The position numbers and the translations under genes were made by a program. A DNA stretch of 11,599 bases from CAZDHT01 sp964505325 (lineage in GTDB: Bacteria; Planctomycetota; PUPC01): assembly GCA_964505325.1 (NCBI GenBank), contig CAZDHT010000176.1:1-11599 (forward strand), read 5' to 3'. How positions within the stretch are numbered: position 1 is the stretch's first letter; each line of letters starts with the position of its first letter. The notes under the pieces were generated by a model. The model saw only the letters and a program-made list of their open reading frames with translations, did no database searches and was not told the origin of the DNA. This document shows, one piece after another, positions 1 to 7,225 of the stretch.

Positions 1-1
1 A

Positions 2-28
2 CGCCAACAGGTGAAGGAGCCAGCTTGA
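2..28 (+). CDS. 3' end of an upstream gene (last 8 codons)
   Basis: A reading frame open from the left edge ends in TGA at 26-28 and overlaps the TTG start of the first glycosyltransferase by four bases (TTGA, 25-28). The same four-base arrangement recurs at the next junctions of the operon, which is the main reason to believe this is a real gene end. The eight visible residues (RQQVKEPA) are too few to name a family. By context it is probably another glycan biosynthesis gene. Confidence 0.45.
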   Translation, partial: RQQVKEPA

Positions 29-1158
29 AGGTCATCCATCCATTTCGAACGGAACCGGCTGGCTACGGACGGGAGCGGAATATCCTGTGCACATTGCCGG
101 GCCTGGTCAAGCACAACGTCGATGCGATTGCCTTGGCCATAACCGAGCAGCGTTCCGGATCGATTTCCGAGGCATTCGCCGCGCAGCTCGAACAGGCCGG
201 CGTTCGGCTGGTCACGGTCGAGTCGGAGGGCTGGCTGCCATTCAAGCTGGCGCGCCGGATGTCCGAGGTCTTCGAGGCAGAGAAGGCGGACATCATTCAC
301 TCGCACGACTACAAGAGCGACCTCGCCATGCTGCTGGCCAAGACCGCCGGCGCGGTCCGGATGAACACCGTCCACGGCTGGTGCAGCCGGGACGCCAAGG
401 AGCGCTTCTACGAGTGGCTCAACGTGCAGTGCTGCAAACGGATGGACGCGGTGGTGGTGTTCTGCGAGGACTACAAGCAACGCGTGACTCGTCGGGGCGT
501 GCCGGAGCGTTTGGTGCACGTGGTTCCCGTCGGGTTTGATCCGGCCGTGGTGCCGCGGGAGGGCATCGACTTCCGCAAGGAATGGGGCATCGCGGACGGC
601 GCCGTGGTCGTCGCACAACTCGGCCGGCTCAGCAAGGAGAAGCACCCGGAGGTATTCGTCCAGGTTGCGCGGAACCTGTCGCAGCGCTTCCCGCAAGCCC
701 GGTTCGTCCTCGTCGGCGACGGCGAGATGCGCGAGGAGCTGGAACAGCGGGTCAAATCCCTGGACAAGAGCAATGTGGTCATCTTCGCGGGGTATGTGAG
801 CGCGATGGCGGACGTGCTCGACGCAATTGACATCGCCGTCAACTGCTCTTCGACCGAAGCGATACCACGTACTCTGCTGGAGGCGGGCTCGGCCGGCCGG
901 CCCGTCGTCGCAACTGCTGTGGGCGGCGTCCCGGACGCCATTGCGGACGGCAAGACCGGGATCTTGGCCCCACCGGGCGACGTCGAGGCAATCAAGGCCG
1001 CAGTCGCTCGGCTCGTCGAGGACGCGGCGCTTCGCAGCAGGATGGGAATCGCTGCGCAGGAGCATGTCCACACCGTCTTCGGCGTCGAGGCGTGCTCGCA
1101 GCGCTTGATCGAGGCGTACCGGTCCCTGATAGGACAGAAGGAGCTGACTGACAAGTGA
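25..1158 (+). CDS. Glycosyltransferase family 4 (GT-B fold)
   Basis: Probable cytoplasmic, retaining glycosyltransferase that moves a sugar from a nucleotide-sugar donor to a growing envelope or exopolysaccharide glycan. The 377-residue length fits the family. The N-terminal acceptor half runs to about residue 180 and contains the HSHD stretch (92-95) typical of GT4 enzymes. The C-terminal donor half has the GRLSKEKHPE element (200-209, with Arg201 and Lys204/206 as likely phosphate contacts), VGDGE (230-234), and an EX7E motif with Glu278 and Glu286 followed by a G-rPVVAT turn. The TTG start at 25 is chosen because AAGGAG (14-19) lies five bases upstream and the start overlaps the previous stop as TTGA. 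The exact sugar cannot be read from sequence. The family call is firm; the pathway is inferred from neighbours. Confidence 0.9.
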   Translation: MKVIHPFRTEPAGYGRERNILCTLPGLVKHNVDAIALAITEQRSGSISEAFAAQLEQAGVRLVTVESEGWLPFKLARRMSEVFEAEKADIIHSHDYKSDLAMLLAKTAGAVRMNTVHGWCSRDAKERFYEWLNVQCCKRMDAVVVFCEDYKQRVTRRGVPERLVHVVPVGFDPAVVPREGIDFRKEWGIADGAVVVAQLGRLSKEKHPEVFVQVARNLSQRFPQARFVLVGDGEMREELEQRVKSLDKSNVVIFAGYVSAMADVLDAIDIAVNCSSTEAIPRTLLEAGSAGRPVVATAVGGVPDAIADGKTGILAPPGDVEAIKAAVARLVEDAALRSRMGIAAQEHVHTVFGVEACSQRLIEAYRSLIGQKELTDK

Positions 1159-2372
1159 AGCTGCTCGTAGTCGAGCCCCGCAATCTCTTTCCTCGCGACT
1201 CCGGGGCCAAGATCCTCAGCAGCAATGTCCTGGCCCATCTGGGCAAGCAGCACGAGGTCACGATCGTCGTCAACATCGACCCGCACGCGCCGGCGCAACA
1301 CCTGGAAGAGATGCGTCAGATATGCCGCGAGGTTGTAACGGTAGAGTGGAAAGAGATCCGCAACTTCACGCTGCGCTTCTACATGGAGCTGGCCAAGGGC
1401 CTGTTCACCGGCCGCCTGTACGCCGTCAAGAAGTTCTGCACACCGGCTCTGCGGGAACGGGTTGCAGGCTTGGCCGCCGAAGGCGGATTCGACATGGTGC
1501 TGTGCGACACCCTTTCAACGTTCATGCCTCACGTGGATTTCAGCGGGACGCCGTGCGTAGTGCTTGCCCATAACGTCGAGCACCGCCTCCGGCAGCGTCA
1601 GGCGGGGCGAGCGCGAGGGCTCAAGGCGGCATACCTGCGGTACTATGCGCGGAAAACCAGAGCATTCGAAACGAAGTCGTTCGAGACAGCGGAGCAGGTC
1701 GTGACCGTGTCGGCGGCGGACGCCGAGCACATCCGAAATGTGTTGAAGATCGAGCACGTGACGCCGCTGCCGCCGGGGGTCGATGCCGAGTACTTCTCGC
1801 CCGGGGGGCCGGAATCGCCGGAGCCGGGGATTGTGTTCACGGGGTCGATGGATTGGCAGGCGAACATGGACGCCTCGGAGTTCTTCGTCCTGGAGGTCCT
1901 GCCGCTGATTAGGAAGGCGTTCCCGCGGGTCCGGTTCAGCATCGTCGGCCGCCGGCCGCCGCCTCACATCAGGGCACTGGGCCAAGCGGACCCGGAACAT
2001 GTCGAAGTGACCGGGACAGTGGACGACATCCGGCCCTACCTGGCTCGCGCCCGGGTGGCCGTCGTCCCGGTGATCTTCGGCAGCGGCATCAAGATCAAGG
2101 TGTTCGAGGCGATGGCGATGGCCAAACCCGTCGTGGTGAGCACCATCGGCGCCGAGGGCCTGCCGCTCGTTCATCGCGAGAACGTGCTCATCGCCGACAC
2201 GCCGGCGGAGATTGCGGCCTCCTGCGTCGAACTGCTTCAGGACGGCGATCTGCGTCGCCGGCTCGGCGAGCGCGCCAGGGCGACGGTGCTGGCGGGCCAC
2301 GACTGGAGTGTGGTCGCGGCTGAGTTGGGACGAATCTGCGAGGACGTCGCACGGCGGAGGAAGAAGCGTTGA
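1155..2372 (+). CDS. Glycosyltransferase, GT4/GT-B type (polysaccharide biosynthesis)
   Basis: Second GT-B glycosyltransferase of the operon, 405 residues, predicted soluble or peripheral on the inner membrane. The N-terminal half includes the AHNVEHRLRQRQ stretch (138-149). The C-terminal half has the pattern of a well-known subgroup: FTGSMDWQANMDA (228-240), FSIVGRRPPP (261-270), VTGTVDDIRPYL (285-296), a Gly-rich GSGIKIK (309-315) and FEAMAMAKPVV (317-327), with Glu318 as the likely donor-binding acid. The first glutamate of a classic EX7E motif is absent, the Gly-rich segment standing in its place; from memory this is usual for the subgroup. GTG at 1155 overlaps the preceding stop (GTGA), with AAGGAG at 1138-1143, a spacer of 11. 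Translational coupling to the upstream gene is likely. Donor and acceptor are unknown. Confidence 0.88.
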   Translation: MKLLVVEPRNLFPRDSGAKILSSNVLAHLGKQHEVTIVVNIDPHAPAQHLEEMRQICREVVTVEWKEIRNFTLRFYMELAKGLFTGRLYAVKKFCTPALRERVAGLAAEGGFDMVLCDTLSTFMPHVDFSGTPCVVLAHNVEHRLRQRQAGRARGLKAAYLRYYARKTRAFETKSFETAEQVVTVSAADAEHIRNVLKIEHVTPLPPGVDAEYFSPGGPESPEPGIVFTGSMDWQANMDASEFFVLEVLPLIRKAFPRVRFSIVGRRPPPHIRALGQADPEHVEVTGTVDDIRPYLARARVAVVPVIFGSGIKIKVFEAMAMAKPVVVSTIGAEGLPLVHRENVLIADTPAEIAASCVELLQDGDLRRRLGERARATVLAGHDWSVVAAELGRICEDVARRRKKR

Positions 2373-3553
2373 TCGCTTTCGAAATCATCTTCTGGGTCGC
2401 CGTTGGCCTGCTGATCTACACGTACTTCGGTTATCCCCTGCTGCTCTTCGCGGTCACGTCGGTGGTGCAAGCGTTCCGGGACTTCAGCTTCCTTTTCCGG
2501 CGGGAGACACGTCGAGTCGAGCGCCGAACTGACGAAGACCTGCCGTCCGTCTCGCTGGTCATCCCCGCGCACAACGAAGAGGCGGTAATCGCCGCCAAGC
2601 TCGAAAACTGCCTGTCGCTGGACTACCCCCGCGACAAGCTCGAGATCATCGTGGGCTCGGACGGGTCGGACGATGCGACCAGCCAGATCGTTGAATCCTT
2701 CGCTGATCGCGGCATCGTCCTGGCCGCGTACGACGAGCGCCGAGGCAAGCCCTCTGTCATCAACGACACGGTCGCGCGCGCCACCGGAGAGATCGTCGTC
2801 ATCTCCGACGCCACCACGATGATCGACCTGGAGGCGATCCGGAACATCGTCCGCCACTTCGAGGACCCCAGGGTGGGTGCGGTGAACGGCGAGTTGCGGT
2901 TCGTTTCGCCGGGCGAAGGACACCGCGGCGAGGGGCTCTATTGGCGATACGAGGTGATGATCAAGTTCATGGAGAACCGGCTCGGCGTGGTGCTGGGGTC
3001 GAGCGGTGCGCTGTGTGCGGTCAGGAGGTCGGTCTATCGGCCCATTCCGGCCAACTGCATCTGCGACGATTTTGTGATCACGCTCAACGTGATGATCGAC
3101 GGCGGTCGCGCCGTGTACGACCCGGAGGCGCAGTCCGTCGAAGAGACGGCCGCCTCGGTCGAGCAGGAGTCGAGCCGGCGCGAACGGATCGGCGCCGGCA
3201 ACTTCCAGGCGCTCGGTCTGACGATGAGCCTGTTGAGCCCCGCGCGCGGCTGGGCGGCGCTGTGCTATCTCTCGCACAAAATATTCAAGTGGATCACGTG
3301 GGCCTTCATGCTCACGGCGCTGGTCGCAAACGCCGTCCTGCTCCGCGAGCGATTCTATACCGTCCTGTTCGCCCTCCAGGCGTGCTTCTACGCGCTGGCG
3401 ATACTGGGAGGGCTGCGCCTGAAGATCCCCGTCATTTCGCGGGTGGCAAGAATCATCCACTACTTCGTCGCCATGCATTCCGCTCTGTTCCAGGGGTTCC
3501 TACGGTTTCTGCGCGGTACCCAGGAGGTGGCGTGGCAGCGACAGCACCGGTGA
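2369..3553 (+). CDS. Membrane-bound glycosyltransferase family 2
   Basis: Inverting GT-A glycosyltransferase anchored in the inner membrane, 394 residues. A hydrophobic segment at about 5-34 precedes the catalytic domain. Domain motifs in order: VSLVIPAHNEE (61-71), VGSDGSDD (95-102), the DxD-like SDATT (146-150), GSSGAL (210-215), CDDF (232-235, the TED-like acid pair), then SSRRERIGAGNFQ (268-280) in place of the QxxRW motif of processive synthases. Three or so membrane segments follow at about 290-380. This layout resembles the cellulose synthase/poly-GlcNAc synthase superfamily, so polymerising activity is possible but not shown. The TTG start at 2369 overlaps the previous stop as TTGA and has GGAGGA at 2356-2361, seven bases upstream. 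It is likely co-translated with its neighbours. Confidence 0.9.
   Translation: MIAFEIIFWVAVGLLIYTYFGYPLLLFAVTSVVQAFRDFSFLFRRETRRVERRTDEDLPSVSLVIPAHNEEAVIAAKLENCLSLDYPRDKLEIIVGSDGSDDATSQIVESFADRGIVLAAYDERRGKPSVINDTVARATGEIVVISDATTMIDLEAIRNIVRHFEDPRVGAVNGELRFVSPGEGHRGEGLYWRYEVMIKFMENRLGVVLGSSGALCAVRRSVYRPIPANCICDDFVITLNVMIDGGRAVYDPEAQSVEETAASVEQESSRRERIGAGNFQALGLTMSLLSPARGWAALCYLSHKIFKWITWAFMLTALVANAVLLRERFYTVLFALQACFYALAILGGLRLKIPVISRVARIIHYFVAMHSALFQGFLRFLRGTQEVAWQRQHR
3522..3527 (+). promoter_or_regulatory. Ribosome binding site deciding the start of the GT-C gene
   Basis: AGGAGG matches the anti-Shine-Dalgarno core exactly and lies within the end of the GT2 gene. With a four-base spacer it points to GTG at 3532. 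The competing GTG at 3550 reproduces the GTGA overlap seen at the other junctions but is 22 bases away from this site. Confidence 0.6.
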
Positions 3554-5685
3554 AGCCATCTCAGCATCGGACAGCGCTGCGCCTCGGCTTGGCCGTCGCC
3601 GGCTGCTGGGTCGTCGCCATCGTGATGAGCGTGCTCTCGGGCCAGGGCACCGTCAACGGGCGCTATCTCGGCAATCTGTCATCGCTCCTCTTTGCGCCAC
3701 TGTTCATCCTGCTGGCAACGGCCATCGGCGAATGGGTGCTTACCCGGGCTCTCAGGCTGCGCGAAGAGTTTACCGGCCGGACGGTGTTGGCGGCTGGGCT
3801 GGGACTGGGCGCGTTCTCCCTGACGACGCTGGTGGTGGGCTGTATGGCCGTGCCGCCGACGCCCGTGGTCTGGGTCGTCCTGGTGACGCTGGCCGGGGTG
3901 CTGTCGCATCGGACTGGGGCCCTCCTGCTCCGGTTGGGCCGCAGGATCAAGGAGTTCTGGATATCGGCGGAGGTGGTCGGCCTGGTGTTCAACGGGCTCC
4001 TCGTCCTGATCATCTGCACCCTCGTCGTCCTGAACATCTTGTACGCCTTCGTCCCGCCGCTCGAATACGATGAGCTGGAGTACCACCTGGCGGCGCCGGC
4101 GAAGTACGTCCGCGCCGGCCGAATCTTCTTCATCTCCGACAACGCCTACGCGAGTTTTCCCGCGAACATCGAGATGCTGTTCCTCGACGCGATGCTGATC
4201 CGCGGTGGGGTGGCGGACGGCTTCGCGCTGGGGCGGCTCATCAATGTCGCGTTGGGGCTGCTGGCGGCGTGCGCGGCCGGTGCGTGTGCGGCGGCGCTGT
4301 TCTCCAGACATGCGGCTGTGCCGGCGGCGGCCATTCTGTACACTTGGCCCCGCGTCAACGGCCTCCAGCAGATCGCTTACGTCGAGCTCGGGCTGATGTT
4401 CTACGTCGGCCTGGCGCTGCTTGCAGCCGATCAGTATCACGGGGCACGGCGCAAGCTGCCGCACTTGGTGCTGTTGGGGATCGTGTGCGGGCTCGCCGCA
4501 GGATGCAAGTATCCGGCGGCGCTGTTCGTGTGTGGACCGGCGGCGCTGTGGGTCCTTTGGTCGGCCCGGCGACGGTTGGTTGCGCACGGCCTGGTCTTTG
4601 TTGCGGTCGCTTTGGCGACCCTCTCGCCGTGGCTGATCCGGAATGTGGTGAACACCGGCAACCCGGTTTACCCGCTTCTGGGCGGCACGCTGGGCGGGCG
4701 CACGTGGTCGGCGCGGAAAGAGGCCCGCTGGCACAAGGCCCACAGCTCGAAAGACCGGAGCCTCGCCGGAATGTGGAAGTCCGTCCGCAAGACGGCCACC
4801 GGGGGATATCCGGGCAAGGACGACCCCAGCAGCATGACGGTCCTGCTGGCGGCCTTTCTGCCCTTCGCCCTCGTGCGGCGCAAATGGTGGACCAAGGCCC
4901 TGATCCTGCTGTTGCTGACGGCGGGGTGCATTGTCGCGTGGCTTCTCCTGACCCACCGGATCCCGCGGTTCATCATGCCGTGGCTGGTCCCGCTCGTCGT
5001 GCTCAACGCCGCCGGCGCGGTGGCGCTGGCGCGAACGCGGGTGCCGAGGGTTGTCCTCGCCCTTGCGTTCGTCGTCCTCTGCGGCATCGAGGCGGAGGCG
5101 ACGTGGCGTGTCCGCCACCCGAGCGCCGAGACCCGATTCCTGTTCGGCGCTTACGCGGCGGACGCCCTCGCCACGGAATTCATGCCGACGATTCCCTTCA
5201 TCAACTCGCTGCCACGTGGCTCGCGCACGTTGTTTCTGGGCGAGGCGCGAACCCTCTACTACACCGGTCACATCGTCGCGCCGGTGGTGTTCGACGAGAA
5301 TCCCCTTGACGACATCGTTCGCGCCGCCCGAACGCCCGAGGATATCCGCGACGGGCTCGACAAGCTGGGCATCACACACATCTACGTGAACCTCGGCGAG
5401 ATCCACCGCCTGCAATGGAGCTATGCCTTCCGCCACGCAGGCCGCGAGTCGGGCGGCTATACCGCGCTGTTCGAAAACGACCAACAGCGACACCACCTGT
5501 CCGGGTTCCTCGCGAAGTACTGCAAGATCGTCCATCCCGCGCTCCCGTCCTCGCCGACGAACGGAGCGTTGCCGAAAGGTCGCCTCGACCGTGAGCTGAC
5601 ATACGTGCTGAGCCATCACGATCGGAAGCGGCCCCCGCGGATCCCGGTCCAATCCTTCGTCTACGAGATCGTCCGCGGCTCGTAG
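3532..5685 (+). CDS. Multi-spanning GT-C type glycosyltransferase (ArnT/PMT-like)
   Basis: Integral membrane glycosyltransferase, about 717 residues, expected to use a polyprenyl-phosphate sugar donor on the outer face of the cytoplasmic membrane. About a dozen hydrophobic segments fill residues 16-590. The first large loop carries the acidic motif EYDELEYH (178-185), followed by LAAPAKY and a FPANIEM segment (209-215); this is the arrangement of the catalytic loop in GT-C enzymes. A later RN-x3-TGNPVYPL motif (370-382) is also usual for this group. The last ~130 residues are soluble and probably extracytoplasmic. The frame is open back to 2941, inside the previous gene, so the start has to be chosen: GTG at 3532 has AGGAGG at 3522-3527, while GTG at 3550 would give a GTGA overlap but sits 22 bases from that site. 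I prefer 3532. Confidence 0.85.
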   Translation: MAATAPVKPSQHRTALRLGLAVAGCWVVAIVMSVLSGQGTVNGRYLGNLSSLLFAPLFILLATAIGEWVLTRALRLREEFTGRTVLAAGLGLGAFSLTTLVVGCMAVPPTPVVWVVLVTLAGVLSHRTGALLLRLGRRIKEFWISAEVVGLVFNGLLVLIICTLVVLNILYAFVPPLEYDELEYHLAAPAKYVRAGRIFFISDNAYASFPANIEMLFLDAMLIRGGVADGFALGRLINVALGLLAACAAGACAAALFSRHAAVPAAAILYTWPRVNGLQQIAYVELGLMFYVGLALLAADQYHGARRKLPHLVLLGIVCGLAAGCKYPAALFVCGPAALWVLWSARRRLVAHGLVFVAVALATLSPWLIRNVVNTGNPVYPLLGGTLGGRTWSARKEARWHKAHSSKDRSLAGMWKSVRKTATGGYPGKDDPSSMTVLLAAFLPFALVRRKWWTKALILLLLTAGCIVAWLLLTHRIPRFIMPWLVPLVVLNAAGAVALARTRVPRVVLALAFVVLCGIEAEATWRVRHPSAETRFLFGAYAADALATEFMPTIPFINSLPRGSRTLFLGEARTLYYTGHIVAPVVFDENPLDDIVRAARTPEDIRDGLDKLGITHIYVNLGEIHRLQWSYAFRHAGRESGGYTALFENDQQRHHLSGFLAKYCKIVHPALPSSPTNGALPKGRLDRELTYVLSHHDRKRPPRIPVQSFVYEIVRGS

Positions 5686-5729
5686 CTCCTTTCTGGCCTT
5701 CTGCAAGAAAAGCGTGTACCATTGGCTGC

Positions 5730-6860
5730 ATGGCATCGTCCCACGACAGGTTTTTCTGTTCGGGCAAGGAGTGGCGGCCTGCCGGCTCGCCACAGGACGT
5801 CATTGCGGTGCTGATGAGCGGCGGCGTGGACAGCAGTGTGGCCGGAGCCATGCTGCATCACGCCGGGCGCGACGTAGTCGGCGTCACGATGCAGATCCCC
5901 AGCGGCATCGGACCGCAGGGCCCCGGCGCCGACTTGCAGGCCTGCTGTGGGAGCGGCGCATCCGCCGTGGCGCGGCAACTCGGCATCTCGCATTACTTCG
6001 TCGACGTGCGCGACGAATTCAAGAAGTTCGTGCTCGAGCCCTTCCGCACGGCCTATCGGAATGGTCTGACGCCGAGCCCGTGCATCGACTGTAACACGTA
6101 CATCAAGTTCGATGTCGTGATGCGGCTGGTCCGCGAGGCGCTGGGGATCGAGCGAATCGCGACCGGCCACTACGCGCGGACCCTGGAATCCGCGGACGGG
6201 GCTGGTCTCTATGCAGCCGCGGACAACACCAAGGACCAAAGCTACTTCCTCTACGGCATCCGGAGGGAAGCTCTGCGTCGGATCGTTTTCCCGGTGGGCG
6301 AACAGACCAAAGAGCAGACGCGCCAGACCGCGGCCTCGTTAGGCCTCGACGCGGCCGGCCACGCCGAGAGCGCCGAGCTGTGCTTCGCCGGGCAGGGGGA
6401 CTACCGCGCCGCGCTCGGCGACAATCCCGACGCCGGCCCAGGCGACGTGCTCGACCTCGACGGCAACGTGATCGGCGAGCACAAGGGCATCTCGCGGTAC
6501 ACCATCGGCCAGCGCGAAGGGCTCGGCATCGCCGGCGGCGTCCCGCTGTACATCGTAGAGATCGACGCGCAGAGCAACGCGATCACTCTGGGCGACCGGG
6601 CCACGACGGCGAGCACGGATGTTCGCGCGCACAAGCTCAACGTCCTGGCGCCGGAGGTCCTGAGCAGGGGAGGGCGGTTTCTTGCGAAGGCCAGGTACCG
6701 ACAGGAACTGGCCGCGTGCACGCTCGTCGCGCTGGATGGCGGGCATCTGGACGTCGAGTTCGACGAGCCTCAGCACAGCGTCACCCCCGGCCAGCACTTG
6801 GTGTTGTACACCGACTCCGGTCGCATCATTGCGGGAGGGGAAATCACACGCTCGACTTGA
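5730..6860 (+). CDS. mnmA: tRNA-specific 2-thiouridylase MnmA
   Basis: Cytoplasmic enzyme that activates U34 of tRNA-Lys, -Glu and -Gln with ATP and inserts sulfur delivered as a persulfide. The 376 residues match the family length. The PP-loop SGGVDSS is at 30-36, a CCGSGAS segment at 72-78, TPSPCIDCN at 114-122 with the catalytic Cys121 (equivalent of Cys102 in E. coli), ATGHYAR at 144-150, KDQSYFL at 168-174, ELCF with persulfide Cys218 (equivalent of Cys199) at 216-219, then the C-terminal beta-barrel ending in VTPGQHLVLY (351-360). About 22 residues precede the first beta strand, more than usual, but no later in-frame start exists before the PP-loop. There is no clear Shine-Dalgarno site; a weak -10-like TACCAT at 5717-5722 would place transcription start almost on the ATG. 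It is separated from the polysaccharide operon by 44 bases without a visible terminator. Confidence 0.96.
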   Translation: MASSHDRFFCSGKEWRPAGSPQDVIAVLMSGGVDSSVAGAMLHHAGRDVVGVTMQIPSGIGPQGPGADLQACCGSGASAVARQLGISHYFVDVRDEFKKFVLEPFRTAYRNGLTPSPCIDCNTYIKFDVVMRLVREALGIERIATGHYARTLESADGAGLYAAADNTKDQSYFLYGIRREALRRIVFPVGEQTKEQTRQTAASLGLDAAGHAESAELCFAGQGDYRAALGDNPDAGPGDVLDLDGNVIGEHKGISRYTIGQREGLGIAGGVPLYIVEIDAQSNAITLGDRATTASTDVRAHKLNVLAPEVLSRGGRFLAKARYRQELAACTLVALDGGHLDVEFDEPQHSVTPGQHLVLYTDSGRIIAGGEITRST

Positions 6861-6863
6861 CCC

Positions 6864-6888
6864 CGCAGGCATCACACGCAGGCATCAC
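6864..6888. repeat. Two direct 12-bp repeats just upstream of a -35 box
   Basis: CGCAGGCATCAC occurs at 6864-6875 and again at 6877-6888, a 13-base period, immediately before the TTGACA at 6892. Tandem direct repeats abutting a -35 box can be activator sites. They could equally be a chance slippage duplication. Confidence 0.5.
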
Positions 6889-6891
6889 CCC

Positions 6892-6919
6892 TTGACACCG
6901 CCCGGCTTCGTATTATAAA
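6892..6919 (+). promoter_or_regulatory. Strong sigma70-type promoter
   Basis: TTGACA (6892-6897) is a perfect -35 box. TATAAA (6914-6919) is a five-of-six -10 box at a 16-base spacer. Predicted start of transcription is about 6926. This is the best promoter in the window, yet no recognisable coding sequence follows it for more than 700 bases, so it may drive a small RNA or be the relic of a lost gene. Confidence 0.65.
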
Positions 6920-6943
6920 TGGACACGTGTGCATTTATGATAC
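6910..6943. promoter_or_regulatory. 34-bp near-perfect palindrome over the -10 box and start site
   Basis: Fifteen of 17 positions pair around a centre between 6926 and 6927. From outside in, GTAT pairs with ATAC, ATAAATG with CATTTAT, and the core is the self-complementary ACACGTGT; only 6914/6939 and 6922/6931 fail to pair. The left arm contains the -10 box and the centre falls on the predicted transcription start, as expected for the operator of a dimeric repressor. It could also act as a 5' hairpin in the transcript. Confidence 0.6.
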
Positions 6944-7110
6944 CAAACTGGGCAGCAGCGGTTGAACTACCTGTGATTCAGCCAGTCTTGGTTTATTGAG
7001 GCACGCACTGATAATGGAACCCGCGCGTTTATGGAAGAGATTCTTCGCTAACGCTCAGAATGACACAAACCGTGCCTATCCTGTCATTCTGAACGAAGTG
7101 AAGAATCTCT
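6926..7110 (+). ncRNA. Candidate small structured RNA
   Basis: The stretch downstream of the strong promoter can fold. ACCAA plus ACTGG (6942-6951) pair with CCAGT plus TTGGT (6982-6992) around one bulged base and a 30-base loop, and the REP-like inverted repeat ends the region at 7110. There is no Shine-Dalgarno site or protein-like frame; the only small frame, a 20-codon ATG frame at 6937-6999, lacks a ribosome site. I do not recognise any known RNA family. The 3' end is a guess: a weaker hairpin (AATCGG 7173-7178 with CCGATT 7192-7197) followed by T6 at 7205-7210 could be the terminator instead. Confidence 0.25.
7036..7110. repeat. REP-like long inverted repeat
   Basis: The arms AGAGATTCTTC (7036-7046) and TCAGAATGACA (7055-7065) find exact reverse complements at 7100-7110 and 7082-7092. 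A 7/8-base internal loop and a 16-base apical loop separate them. The motif TCATTCTGAACGAAGTGAAG resembles a short intergenic element, close to TCATTCTGAGCGAAGCGAAG, that I know from memory to be scattered in many unrelated bacterial genomes. It would fold into a strong hairpin in RNA from either strand. Confidence 0.75.
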
Positions 7111-7225
7111 GATGCATGGACCGCAATTGTCATTGTCAACGCATGCGCCACTAGGAAGATGAAAAGAAGGGGAATCGGGGGATAACATGTTCCGATTTGT
7201 GTAGTTTTTTAGATTTCGAGATTCC

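Noticed and set aside
2237..3478. Long minus-strand open frame opposite the GT2 gene
   Set aside because: Antisense shadow of a gene with clear catalytic motifs; composition is unlike a real protein and there is no ribosome site.
3679..5793. Very long open frame on the minus strand opposite the GT-C gene
   Set aside because: Its product is dominated by Arg, Gln, Asp and His as expected from antisense of a high-GC hydrophobic gene, it has no recognisable domain, and the plus-strand gene shows family motifs throughout.
6937..6999. 20-codon leader peptide frame after the strong promoter
   Set aside because: No Shine-Dalgarno site, no run of regulatory codons, and its start lies inside the palindrome arm; a chance frame is more likely.
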